This document shows, piece after piece, positions 24,344 through 32,862 of a stretch of 64,000 bases of DNA; the stretch's first letter is position 1, and each line of letters starts with the position of its first letter. The position numbers and the translations under genes were made by a program. The stretch lies in the NCBI RefSeq assembly GCF_052119705.1, contig NZ_JBGQOP010000015.1, positions 1-64,000 of the forward strand, given 5' to 3'. Source of the stretch: Oceanimonas sp052119705. GTDB taxonomy: Bacteria; Pseudomonadota; Gammaproteobacteria; Enterobacterales; Aeromonadaceae. The notes beneath the pieces were generated by a model. The model did not search any database and was not told where the DNA came from. It worked only from the letters and a program-made list of their open reading frames with translations.

Positions 24344-25822
24344 ATGTTTGAACAAACCTTTAAAAATATCGACGATATCTTTCACAAAGATGCGGGCTGT
24401 TCCAGTGAGCTGGATTATGCGGAGCAAAGTTCTTGGCTGCTGTTTCTTAAGTATCTTGATGACTTAGAATACGAAAAATCCCTTGCAGCAGAACTGATGG
24501 GTGAGCAATACCACTACATTATTGACGAAAGATATCGTTGGAGCGCGTGGGCCGCGCCCAAAGATGCTGACGGCAAGCCGGATTATAATAATGCGCTTAC
24601 TGGCGACGATTTGATCGACTTCGTTGATTTTAAGCTTTTTCCTTATCTTAAGTCTTTCAAAGAAAAGGCTGATCGGCCGGATACCATCGAATATAAGATT
24701 GGTCAGATCTTCAGTGAGCTAAGAAATAAGATCCAAAGCGGTTACTCACTGCGTGATGCGCTAGATAAAATTGATGAGCTGCGTTTTCGCTCCCAAGCAG
24801 AAAAGCATGAGCTGTCGCATCTGTACGAAACACGCATTAAAAACATGGGTAATGCGGGGCGTAACGGTGGCGAATATTACACACCACGGCCGTTGATCCG
24901 CGCCATGATCGATGTATTGCAGCCCAAGATTGGTGAAACCGTATATGACGGCGCCGCGGGCTCGGCGGGTTTCTTATGTGAAGCCTATGATTATTTGCGT
25001 CAAGGGGGCCGTCTTGGCATCGAGGGGAAAAAACAGCTGTCTACCAGCGACTTAAAAACCCTGCAAGAAAAGACCTTCTACGCCAAAGAAAAAAAATCAC
25101 TGGCCTATGTGATTGCCATTATGAATATGATTTTGCATGGTATTGAAGCGCCCAATGTGATGCACACCAACACGCTGGCGGAAAGCCTGCAAGATATTAC
25201 CCCCAGCAATCAGCACGACATTATTCTGGCTAACCCGCCGTTTGGTGGCAAAGAGCGCAAAGAAGTGCAGCAGAATTTCCCGATTAAAACCGGTGAAACC
25301 GCCTTCTTGTTTATGCAGCACTTTATGAAAATGCTCAAACCCGGTGGCCGTGCCGCCATCGTGATTAAGAACACCTTTTTAAGTAATACCGATAACGCCT
25401 CGGTGGCGCTGCGTAAAGAGCTGCTAGAAAACTTTAACCTGCATACTGTCTTGGATTGCCCGGCTAAAACCTTCTTAGGCGCGGGTGTGAAAACCGTAGT
25501 GCTGTTTTTTACCAAAGGCGAACCCACGCAAAAGGTTTGGTTCTACCAGCTTGATCCCGGTCGCAGCTTAGGCAAAACCAATGCGCTAAACGACAACGAC
25601 TTAAAAGAGTTTGTTGAACTACAGAAAACCTTTGCGGAGTCCGAAAAATCTTGGTCCATTAATGTGGCAGATATCGACCAAAAAACGTGGGATTTATCGG
25701 TTAAAAATGCCAACGCACCAGAAGCAGCTGCACTGCGTGAACCGTCTGAGATTATTGCTGAAATCATCGCACTGGATTTAGAAAGCGCGGCAATTCTGGA
25801 TAGTATTCAGGAGTTGTTGTGA
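24344..25822 (+). CDS. hsdM: Type I restriction-modification methyltransferase subunit
   Basis: 492 aa. N-terminal helical HsdM_N domain (about 1-150) then the N6-adenine methyltransferase core. AdoMet motif I YDGAAGSAGFL lies near residue 205 and catalytic motif N-P-P-F near 298. Acts as M2S with HsdS to methylate adenine in the bipartite target, and as part of R2M2S for restriction. Length and motifs resemble type IB (EcoAI/EcoEI) subunits. ATG start with weak TAGGA site. The stop overlaps the hsdS start (TGATG). Confidence 0.95.
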   Translation: MFEQTFKNIDDIFHKDAGCSSELDYAEQSSWLLFLKYLDDLEYEKSLAAELMGEQYHYIIDERYRWSAWAAPKDADGKPDYNNALTGDDLIDFVDFKLFPYLKSFKEKADRPDTIEYKIGQIFSELRNKIQSGYSLRDALDKIDELRFRSQAEKHELSHLYETRIKNMGNAGRNGGEYYTPRPLIRAMIDVLQPKIGETVYDGAAGSAGFLCEAYDYLRQGGRLGIEGKKQLSTSDLKTLQEKTFYAKEKKSLAYVIAIMNMILHGIEAPNVMHTNTLAESLQDITPSNQHDIILANPPFGGKERKEVQQNFPIKTGETAFLFMQHFMKMLKPGGRAAIVIKNTFLSNTDNASVALRKELLENFNLHTVLDCPAKTFLGAGVKTVVLFFTKGEPTQKVWFYQLDPGRSLGKTNALNDNDLKEFVELQKTFAESEKSWSINVADIDQKTWDLSVKNANAPEAAALREPSEIIAEIIALDLESAAILDSIQELL

Positions 25823-26985
25823 TGGAGTGGAAGATCAGTAACCTTACAGATATTTCGCAAGTACAAACTGGCAAGTGGGATGCAAATCATGCAACAGAAG
25901 ATGGCGCATATAAGTTTTTCACATGTGCGTATGAAGCCTTCTTATGTGATACCAAACGATTCGATGGCGAATGTTTAATATTACCAGGGAATGGCGCGAA
26001 CGTTGGCGAGGTGTTTTATTATTCTGGTGAGTTTGATGCATATCAGAGAACATATATCGTAAGTAATATTAAAATATTTCCTAAGTTTCTTTTTTATCAT
26101 ATGAAATGTTTCTGGAGAGAAAGGAATTTAGACAAACAATATGGTTCAGCAACAAACTATTTAAAAATTGGAAACTTTAAAGAGTATGAAGTTAGCTATC
26201 CTTGCATTCTCGAACAAAAACGCATTGTCGCCATCCTGGATGAAGCCTTTGCCGATATCGAACAAGCCCGCGCCAAAACTGAACAAAACCTAAAAAACGC
26301 CCGCGAGCTGTTTGAAAGCTACTTGCAGCAAGTATTCAGCCTGCGTGGTGAGGGGTGGGTTGAAACTAATTTAGGGACTGTGGCAGCTTTCAAGAATGGC
26401 TTGAATTTTTCACAGAGCAGCAAAGGAGAAAAATTAAAAGTTGTAGGTGTTAAAGATTTTAAGTCCAATTTCATGGTTCCTTTCGAACAACTGGACACCA
26501 TACAGATAGATGGTGATTTGTCAGAAGCCTACGAGTTAAAAGAAAATGACATTATTACTGTGAGATCTAATGGTAACAAAAGGCTTATTGGCAGGTGCTT
26601 GTTGGTGGGAGAAGTAGGTGAAAAAACATCTTACTCAGGTTTCACAATCAGAATCAGGTTGGAGAGCAAGGATGTTTTTCCAAAATTCTTAGCTTATTAT
26701 CTCAAGTCTTCAACTGTTCATGAGCTATTAATAAATTCAGGTGGGGGTGCAAATATTAGTAATCTAAATCAGAAGATTCTAACGAGCTTGCCAGTGGCCT
26801 TTCCTCATTTTGATAAACAGATGCAGCTTGTAGATGCTATTGAGAAGGTTGAGATTGAATCACAAGCGCTTGAAAGGGTTTACGCGAATAAATTGAACAC
26901 TATCGACGAACTCAAACAATCCATCCTACAAAAAGCCTTCTCTGGCGAGCTGAGTAAAAAAGAAAGCAAAGGAGCGGTTGCCTAA
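25822..26985 (+). CDS. hsdS: Type I restriction-modification specificity subunit
   Basis: 387 aa. Two target-recognition domains (about 1-130 and 180-320) separated by a conserved helical spacer (EQKRIVAILDEAFADIEQAR, about 131-170) and closed by a second helix (LKQSILQKAFSGELSK, near the C terminus). The DNA of both recognition domains is visibly AT-richer than the spacer and than hsdM, typical of domain shuffling. Each domain reads half of a bipartite target; the target cannot be predicted. Starts in the TGATG overlap with hsdM and ends in TAATG with fic. Confidence 0.93.
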   Translation: MEWKISNLTDISQVQTGKWDANHATEDGAYKFFTCAYEAFLCDTKRFDGECLILPGNGANVGEVFYYSGEFDAYQRTYIVSNIKIFPKFLFYHMKCFWRERNLDKQYGSATNYLKIGNFKEYEVSYPCILEQKRIVAILDEAFADIEQARAKTEQNLKNARELFESYLQQVFSLRGEGWVETNLGTVAAFKNGLNFSQSSKGEKLKVVGVKDFKSNFMVPFEQLDTIQIDGDLSEAYELKENDIITVRSNGNKRLIGRCLLVGEVGEKTSYSGFTIRIRLESKDVFPKFLAYYLKSSTVHELLINSGGGANISNLNQKILTSLPVAFPHFDKQMQLVDAIEKVEIESQALERVYANKLNTIDELKQSILQKAFSGELSKKESKGAVA

Positions 26986-28136
26986 TGCCAAATCAAGAAC
27001 CAATTAAATTTGAAGAGTTTAGCTCTGGCCAATGGGCGCAGCAGTATCAGTATAAAAGTTTTGAGCCAACTAAAATAAACCGTGAATGGCTTTGGCAAGA
27101 TCCGGTAATTAATACATTGTTGGAAAAAGCTTCTCGGTCATTAGCTGAACTAGATGCTTTTACGTTAATCGTGCCAGATGTTGATTTATTCATTCAGATG
27201 CATATTACCAAAGAGGCGAATACCTCTTCGCGTATTGAAGGTACGCAGACGCAAATGGATGAAGCCGTGATGGAGGCATCTCAGCTATCACCAGAGAAGC
27301 GCGATGATTGGACAGAAGTGCATAATTATATGCAGGCTATTAACGAGGCAATAGTAGAGCTTGAAAGGCTTCCACTATCTAATCGGTTATTAAAGCATAC
27401 TCATGAAATATTAATGCAGGGTGTTCGTGGTGAAAATAAATCGCCGGGTGATTTTCGCACGAGTCAAAACTGGATTGGTGGTAGTAGCTTAAAAGATGCC
27501 GCATTTGTGCCTCCGCATCATGACCAAGTATTAGACTTGATGAGTGATTTAGAGCAGTTTTGGCATAATGAAGAAATTAATGTTCCTGAGCTTATTCGTA
27601 TTGCGCTTAGTCATTATCAATTTGAAACTATTCATCCGTTTTTAGATGGTAATGGTCGTATCGGGCGATTATTAATTACGTTATATCTAGTGAATAAAGG
27701 ATTGTTACGAAAACCTTCTCTTTACCTATCTGACTTTTTTGAGCGAAATAGAAATAGTTACTATGATGCACTGACCAAAGTTAGAGAATCTAACGATATT
27801 ATACATTGGGTGAAATTTTTTCTTTCGGCAGTAATAGAAACTGCCGGTAAAGGGAAAGAAACTTTCCAAAGTATCTTAGCTTTACGACAAGAGATGGACA
27901 CTTTGATATTTGGCTATGGTAAGAGGGCTGAAAATGCACAAGTCTTACTAAAAAGACTATATAGCCGACCATCTATTTCAGCTAATGATGCAGCTGAATT
28001 GCTAGGTATAAGCCATCAAGCCGCATCTGCACTTTTAAATAAAATGGTTGAGGATAATGTGCTCGATGAGGTTACTGGCTATCAGCGAAATAGAATTTTC
28101 TTTTTTAATCGCTATTTAACACTTTTTATAGATTAA
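26985..28136 (+). CDS. Fic-domain AMPylase-type protein inside the restriction operon
   Basis: 383 aa. Fic core motif HPFLDGNGRIGR (His218) is complete, so NMP transfer is possible. The N-terminal helix carries the autoinhibitory motif S82-R-I-E85-G86, giving a class II self-inhibited Fic with the Fic_N domain. The C-terminal part (about 320-383, ISANDAAELLGISHQAASAL) is a winged-helix DNA-binding domain. Translation overlaps hsdS (TAATG), so it is co-expressed with the methylase. Codon use is AT-rich compared with hsdM and hsdR. Fic genes are known within type I loci; their role there (toxin, regulator, extra defence) is unsettled. Confidence 0.9.
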   Translation: MPNQEPIKFEEFSSGQWAQQYQYKSFEPTKINREWLWQDPVINTLLEKASRSLAELDAFTLIVPDVDLFIQMHITKEANTSSRIEGTQTQMDEAVMEASQLSPEKRDDWTEVHNYMQAINEAIVELERLPLSNRLLKHTHEILMQGVRGENKSPGDFRTSQNWIGGSSLKDAAFVPPHHDQVLDLMSDLEQFWHNEEINVPELIRIALSHYQFETIHPFLDGNGRIGRLLITLYLVNKGLLRKPSLYLSDFFERNRNSYYDALTKVRESNDIIHWVKFFLSAVIETAGKGKETFQSILALRQEMDTLIFGYGKRAENAQVLLKRLYSRPSISANDAAELLGISHQAASALLNKMVEDNVLDEVTGYQRNRIFFFNRYLTLFID

Positions 28137-28156
28137 AGTAGTTAAGGGCTCTTATG

Positions 28157-28442
28157 TGTAAGGCAGAGGGTAGTTATCTACACATGGATTTCTGTATGTA
28201 AGGCAAAGGGTAGTTACCTTACACATGGGTTTCTGTATGTAAGGCAGAGGGTAGTTACCTTACACATGGGTTTCTGTGTGTAAGGAAGAGAGTAGTTACC
28301 TTACACATGAGTTTCTGTATGTAAGGCAGAGGGTAGTTACCTTACACATGGGTTTCTGTGTGTAAGGAAGAGGGTAGTTACCTTACACATGGTTTTCTGT
28401 GTGTAAGGTAGAGGGTAGTTATCTTACACATGGCTTTCTATG
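28157..28442. repeat. Seven tandem 41-bp palindromic repeats between fic and hsdR
   Basis: Units start at 28157, 28197, 28238, 28279, 28320, 28361 and 28402 (spacing 40, then 41 five times). Consensus: TGTAAGG(C/A)AGAGGGTAGT then TACCTTACACATGGGTTTCTG. Each unit holds the inverted pair TGTGTAAGG...CCTTACACA with a 13-nt centre, so the array can form seven successive hairpins. Two subtypes alternate (CTGTATGTAAGGC and CTGTGTGTAAGGA/T). In the last unit a C-to-T change keeps a G-U pair. Units abut with no variable spacers, so this is not CRISPR. Confidence 0.92.
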
Positions 28443-28527
28443 TCTAATTTTTAGTGACCATCGTCGTACATGGTTTTATTTTAATTTTTTGCATCTAGCT
28501 AGCTTGCTACTGCTCTCCGATATAGAG

Positions 28528-28539
28528 TCTCATATGAGA
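28528..28539. promoter_or_regulatory. 12-bp palindrome in the hsdR promoter region
   Basis: TCTCATATGAGA, a perfect palindrome 52-63 bp before the hsdR ATG, next to TTTAATAT, which could be a -10 element. A candidate operator; the regulator is unknown. Confidence 0.4.
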
Positions 28540-28590
28540 TTTAATATACAGCTTGGTGCTGCCACTATTTTTAAATAAAGGATGAATTAA

Positions 28591-31107
28591 ATGGCCATGA
28601 ACGAAGCCGATACGCGTGCTAATTTAATTGATCCCAAGCTGGTTGCGGCAGGCTGGGGGCAGGTTGAGGGAAGTTTTATTCGCCGTGAGGTCAAGATTAC
28701 TCAAGGGCGTATTATTGGTGGCGGTAAGCGTAGCAGCCCGGTTATCAGCGATTATGTGTTGGAGTACAAAGGCCATAAGCTGGCGGCTGTAGAAGCCAAA
28801 AAAGAAAGCCTCAGCTACACCGAAGGCGTGCGCCAAGCCAAGGACTACGCCAGTCGCTTACAGTGCCGTATCGGTTACGCAACCAATGGTCATCTGATTT
28901 ACCAAGTGGATATGGTGAGCGGCAAAGAAGAACTGGTTGCGCAGTTTCTTAGCCCTGAAGCCTTGTGGCAGCTGACGTTTGCTGAGTTAGATACTCAAAC
29001 ACCGGATTACACCGCGGTATGGCGCGAGCGTTTTGCTAAGATCCCGTTTGAAGTCAAAGGTGATTGGCAGCCGCGTTACTATCAAGAAAATGCCATTCGC
29101 AACACCCTTGAAGCCATTGCGCAGGGCAAGCAACGTATCTTACTTACTTTGGCCACAGGCACAGGTAAAACCTGCATTGCTTTTCAGACCGCTTGGAAAT
29201 TGTTTAATAGCCGCTGGAGTTTGAACGCACAAAAAGCCCCCGATGCCGCACAAAAACGCCCCCGTATTTTATTTCTGGCTGACCGCAATATTTTAGCCAA
29301 TCAAGCCTTTAATGATTTCAGTGCCTTTGGCGAAGATGCGCTGGTGCGTATTGATCCCAGTGAAATTAAAAAGAAAGGCACAGTGCCCAAAAACGCCAGC
29401 GTGTTTTTTACCATCTTCCAAACCTTTATGAGCGGCGGGCAAGACGAAGCAGGCAAAGATACGCCGTATTTTGGTGATTATCCTCAAGACTTTTTTGACC
29501 TGATTATTATTGATGAGTGTCACCGGGGGGGCGCTAATGATGAAAGTTCGTGGCGCGATATTCTTGATTACTTTGCACCTGCGGTACAGCTGGGCTTAAC
29601 GGCTACGCCTAAGCGCAAAGGCAACACCGATACTTACAATTATTTCGGTGAGCCGGTATACAGCTATACCCTCAAAGAAGGGATTAACGATGGTTTTTTG
29701 ACACCGTTTAAGTTGATACCCATTGTTGGCACTATGGATGAGTACGTTTATACGCCAGGCGATGGCGAAGTGATTAAGGGCGATCCAGAGCCTGGCCGTG
29801 TCTATAAAGAGGGCGACTTTAACCGCATTATTACCATCCCCGCACGCGAAGAGAAGCGGGTGCGTTATTGGATGGATATGTTTAACCCCAAAGAGAAAAC
29901 CATTGTCTTTTGCGCTACACAAGAACATGCAGGCATGGTGCGTGATGTTGTAAATCAATATGCCGTTGAAAAGGGCTGGACGACTAACAGCAACTACTGC
30001 GTGCGTGTTACCGCCAATGATGGCGCAGCCGGTGATAATGATCTCAAGACTTTTCAGGATAACGAGAAAACTATCCCGACGATTCTGACCACATCACGCA
30101 AGCTCTCCACCGGTGTTGATGCGCGCAACGTGCGCAATATCGTGTTGATGCGCCCGTGTAACAATATGATTGAGTTCAAGCAGATCATTGGCCGTGGCAC
30201 GCGCATGTATGACGGTAAAGATTACTTCACTGTTTATGACTTTGTAAAAGCGCATTACAACTTTGCCGATCCAGAGTGGGATGGCGAACCAATAGGGCCT
30301 GAAGTGTGTGAGGTGTGTAATAACACGCCGTGCAGCTGCCCGAAAGAGCCTTGTGAACAGTGTGGGTTTCACCCGTGCAGTTGCCCTAAACTTTGCCCTG
30401 TATGCAATGCTGAGCCGTGTGAGTGCGAGGCCGAGGTTTGTCAGATGTGCGGCGAATTACCTTGTGTATGTGTGCAAGAGCCTTGCTCTGAATGCGGTAT
30501 GCAGCCATGTGAGTGCGGGCGTGAAGAAAAAATTATTATTCAATTGAGTGACGGTAAAGCAAGACAAATCCAGCATATCTCGTCGGCAATGTATTGGAGC
30601 CCTGACGGTAAGCCCATTACCGCGAAAGAGTTTATTGAGCGCATGTTTGGCGACCTGCCACAGTTCTTTACCGATGAAGATCAGTTGCGGGCAATATGGA
30701 GCGATCCTACGACACGCGAAAAGCTGTTAGAGGACTTAGCGGAAGCCGGTTATGACGATGAAAAACTGGATAGCATGAAAGAGCTGATTGATGCCAAAGA
30801 CAGTGATGTGTATGACGTGCTTGCGTATGTTGCTTACACGGCGGAAACTCGTACCCGAAACGAGCGTGCTCAGCGAGCCAAACCTTTGATCAGAAAGGCC
30901 TTCGCCAACTATAAGCAACATGAGTTTGTGGACTTTATTCTGGATAAGTATGTAGCCGATGGCGTAAATGAGTTAGCAGCGCAAAAAATGCGCAGTCTAA
31001 TAGAGCTGAAATATAACACCATTAGTGATGCCGCCAGCGAGCTTGGCTCAATGGCGGCGATTCGCGAAACGTTTATTGGTTTTCAGCAATATTTATATCA
31101 GGCTTGA
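28591..31107 (+). CDS. hsdR: Type I restriction endonuclease subunit with Cys-rich insert
   Basis: 838 aa, size of type IB (EcoAI/EcoEI-like) HsdR. N-terminal nuclease core D54...E68-A-K70 (PD-D/ExK). Helicase motor: Walker A TGTGKT (189-194), DECH box near 308-311, LTATPKR, IGRGTRMYDGKDYF. After the motor, residues about 572-644 hold five tandem copies of C-x2-C-x3-P-C-x-C, about 20 cysteines, then a normal EcoEI-type C-terminal domain (about 655-838). Translocates and cuts unmethylated DNA with HsdM and HsdS. Separated from hsdM-hsdS-fic by 454 bp with the repeat array, so it likely has its own promoter. ATG with AAAGGA upstream. Confidence 0.93.
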   Translation: MAMNEADTRANLIDPKLVAAGWGQVEGSFIRREVKITQGRIIGGGKRSSPVISDYVLEYKGHKLAAVEAKKESLSYTEGVRQAKDYASRLQCRIGYATNGHLIYQVDMVSGKEELVAQFLSPEALWQLTFAELDTQTPDYTAVWRERFAKIPFEVKGDWQPRYYQENAIRNTLEAIAQGKQRILLTLATGTGKTCIAFQTAWKLFNSRWSLNAQKAPDAAQKRPRILFLADRNILANQAFNDFSAFGEDALVRIDPSEIKKKGTVPKNASVFFTIFQTFMSGGQDEAGKDTPYFGDYPQDFFDLIIIDECHRGGANDESSWRDILDYFAPAVQLGLTATPKRKGNTDTYNYFGEPVYSYTLKEGINDGFLTPFKLIPIVGTMDEYVYTPGDGEVIKGDPEPGRVYKEGDFNRIITIPAREEKRVRYWMDMFNPKEKTIVFCATQEHAGMVRDVVNQYAVEKGWTTNSNYCVRVTANDGAAGDNDLKTFQDNEKTIPTILTTSRKLSTGVDARNVRNIVLMRPCNNMIEFKQIIGRGTRMYDGKDYFTVYDFVKAHYNFADPEWDGEPIGPEVCEVCNNTPCSCPKEPCEQCGFHPCSCPKLCPVCNAEPCECEAEVCQMCGELPCVCVQEPCSECGMQPCECGREEKIIIQLSDGKARQIQHISSAMYWSPDGKPITAKEFIERMFGDLPQFFTDEDQLRAIWSDPTTREKLLEDLAEAGYDDEKLDSMKELIDAKDSDVYDVLAYVAYTAETRTRNERAQRAKPLIRKAFANYKQHEFVDFILDKYVADGVNELAAQKMRSLIELKYNTISDAASELGSMAAIRETFIGFQQYLYQA

Positions 31108-31152
31108 TAAAGATACCGCCAGTTCAGGCTTCTAAGCACGCTGCTTATCTCC

Positions 31153-31437
31153 TTAAATGCTCTTGGTTTTAATGATGTGCTGGTATCTTTTGTGTCGAGG
31201 AACGTCGGGTGTAGGCAGTGCGGTGCTGAAGACTATGACGGCTAGTTCGCGCATTAGCTGATGGTTACCGGCGATTAAGTAATAACTCATAACTTCTGTG
31301 GAGTTTTCAGTCTGCTTGCCCCTTAAAAAACTAAAGATCTTTTGCCACGCCTCTTTGTTTACGAGAAGCACTGAATCCACGGAAAAATAGTGATCAAATC
31401 TGAATGTGATTTTTCTGGATAAGAGCCAAACCGTCAT
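31153..31437 (-). CDS. Hypothetical 94-aa frame
   Basis: ATG-initiated frame of 94 codons beside the restriction locus. The product (MTVWLLSRKITFRFDHYFSV...) shows no motif I recognise. The ribosome binding site is poor: a G-run about 16 nt upstream within a GGGG/CCCC hairpin. It may be a remnant of an island gene or a chance frame; I cannot tell. Confidence 0.25.
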   Translation of the reverse strand: MTVWLLSRKITFRFDHYFSVDSVLLVNKEAWQKIFSFLRGKQTENSTEVMSYYLIAGNHQLMRELAVIVFSTALPTPDVPRHKRYQHIIKTKSI

Positions 31438-31592
31438 AGAGGGGCTCTTACCCCCATCAAAGGCTTTTTAGCTCTTGTCGCACGTGAACTGCGTTCCGTC
31501 TTCTTCCGTGGCAAAAAATATCTTTTTCGACTCCACATCTGTTATGCCGTTCTACTTAGCACATTATAAAGCGAGCCGTTATCAATACTATG

Positions 31593-31610
31593 GCCCGCAA
31601 TAATGCGGGC
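31593..31610 (-). terminator. Hairpin after the symporter gene
   Basis: Stem GCCCGCA/TGCGGGC with a 4-nt loop, about 30 bp past the stop codon on the minus strand. The T-tract is weak. Confidence 0.4.
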
Positions 31611-31638
31611 TCGGCTATTTTACGATGCACAGTCAAAG

Positions 31639-32862
31639 CTAAGCGCTGTGTGCGCTTTCTTTTTCATCGATCACGGCGGCGCCTATGATGTCGCCGGTGA
31701 CGTTAGAGGCGGTGCCGCCCATGCTGAGAATGGCATCCACGCCGGCTATTAACGCCACTATTTCCAGCGGTAAACCAAATAAGCTTAATACCGCCGACAA
31801 GGTGACTAAGCCGGCGGCGGGCACGCCTGCGGTGCCAATAGAGAGCAGGGTGCCGATAACCACTATGGTTAGCATGTCGGTCCAGGCCAGATCTAAGCCC
31901 ATGATATTGGAGGCAAACACCAAAGATACGCCCATGCGCAAGGCGCCGCCATCTGAGTTAAAGATGGCACCGAGCGGCAAGGCGAAGTGGGCCGTTTTTT
32001 CTGAAACGCCGGCTTTTTTCGCCGCTTGAATAGCAATGGGTAAGCTGGCGAGACTACTAGTGGTAAAAAAGGCGGTGGCATAAGCTTCTTTAATATCGAT
32101 AAAAAAAGCTATTACCTTAAAACCTGCTAGTTTCAAACATGAGGTATAAACCAAAGCCCATAATAGCGCTAGGCCTAAGTAAAATGTGAGGGTAAATAGC
32201 AGTAAAGACTTAAAGGTAAGCCAGCCTTGGGCGCCAAAGGTAGCGGCGCTAATGGCGAATACACCTATGGGTGCATACAGCAGAATGCCGGCCAGTATTT
32301 TATAAAATAATTCATTAAAGGCACTAAATAGTCGCTCTAGAAGTAAGCCATGGTCTTGCATGCTGTTATCGACTGAATAAGTCATCCCCGACATGGCCAT
32401 GCCGATAATAATGGCAATAAATAAGATGGCCATTAAATCGCCGGCGGCAAAGGCGGCAAATAAGTTATCTGGCACTATTTTTAGCAGCATGTCTGCGGCG
32501 TGCGGCAGGTGCGGTTTTTGCACTAGGGTATCTGGCAGCGACAGCTGTAAACCTGGGTTAAAAAATAGCGCCAAAGATACGCCAATGCACACTGCCATGG
32601 CGGTGGTGGCGGCATAATAGAGGATAAGTTTGCCACCGAGCCGTCCCATCTGGCGTAGGTTCATGCGGCCAATGGCCAGTGCCACCGTTAAGAAGATAAC
32701 AGGCGTAGCGATCAGGCTTAATAAGCGGATAAAGACAGTGCCTAAAGGGCGGAGCACGACGGCGTGTTCGCGAAACAGAATCGCCACTAAAATTCCCAAC
32801 ACAAAGCCGGCCGACATTTTGATGACCAAAGAGGTGTCGTTATATTTTTTCCAAATGTTCAT
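31639..32862 (-). CDS. Dicarboxylate/amino acid:cation symporter (DAACS family)
   Basis: 407 aa inner-membrane SDF-family symporter, about eight membrane segments plus two re-entrant hairpins. Signature regions: serine-rich hairpin FFTTSSLASLPIA, the NMDGT-equivalent region FNSDGGALRMGV and GTAGVPAAGLV, followed by VDAILSMGGTASNVTGD. Imports glutamate, aspartate or C4-dicarboxylates with Na+ or H+; the NSDG variant of NMDGT makes exact substrate uncertain. Not clearly GltP, SstT or DctA. ATG start. Divergent from csrD. Confidence 0.85.
   Translation of the reverse strand: MNIWKKYNDTSLVIKMSAGFVLGILVAILFREHAVVLRPLGTVFIRLLSLIATPVIFLTVALAIGRMNLRQMGRLGGKLILYYAATTAMAVCIGVSLALFFNPGLQLSLPDTLVQKPHLPHAADMLLKIVPDNLFAAFAAGDLMAILFIAIIIGMAMSGMTYSVDNSMQDHGLLLERLFSAFNELFYKILAGILLYAPIGVFAISAATFGAQGWLTFKSLLLFTLTFYLGLALLWALVYTSCLKLAGFKVIAFFIDIKEAYATAFFTTSSLASLPIAIQAAKKAGVSEKTAHFALPLGAIFNSDGGALRMGVSLVFASNIMGLDLAWTDMLTIVVIGTLLSIGTAGVPAAGLVTLSAVLSLFGLPLEIVALIAGVDAILSMGGTASNVTGDIIGAAVIDEKESAHSA

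Larger units (their letters stand above)
31108..31638. other. Intergenic region hsdR to symporter gene, right edge of the island
   Basis: 531 bases. One weak open frame on the minus strand (listed separately), a hairpin GCCCGCA/TGCGGGC at 31593-31610 that may end the symporter transcript, and otherwise AT-rich sequence with no recognisable gene, repeat or att-like duplication. Confidence 0.5.

Noticed and set aside
28157..28442. CRISPR array between fic and hsdR
   Set aside because: Units abut with a constant 41-bp period and no variable spacers, and there are no cas genes; it is a plain tandem array.
24100..31640. Prophage or integrative element carrying the restriction genes
   Set aside because: No integrase, transposase, tRNA target or flanking direct repeats could be seen.
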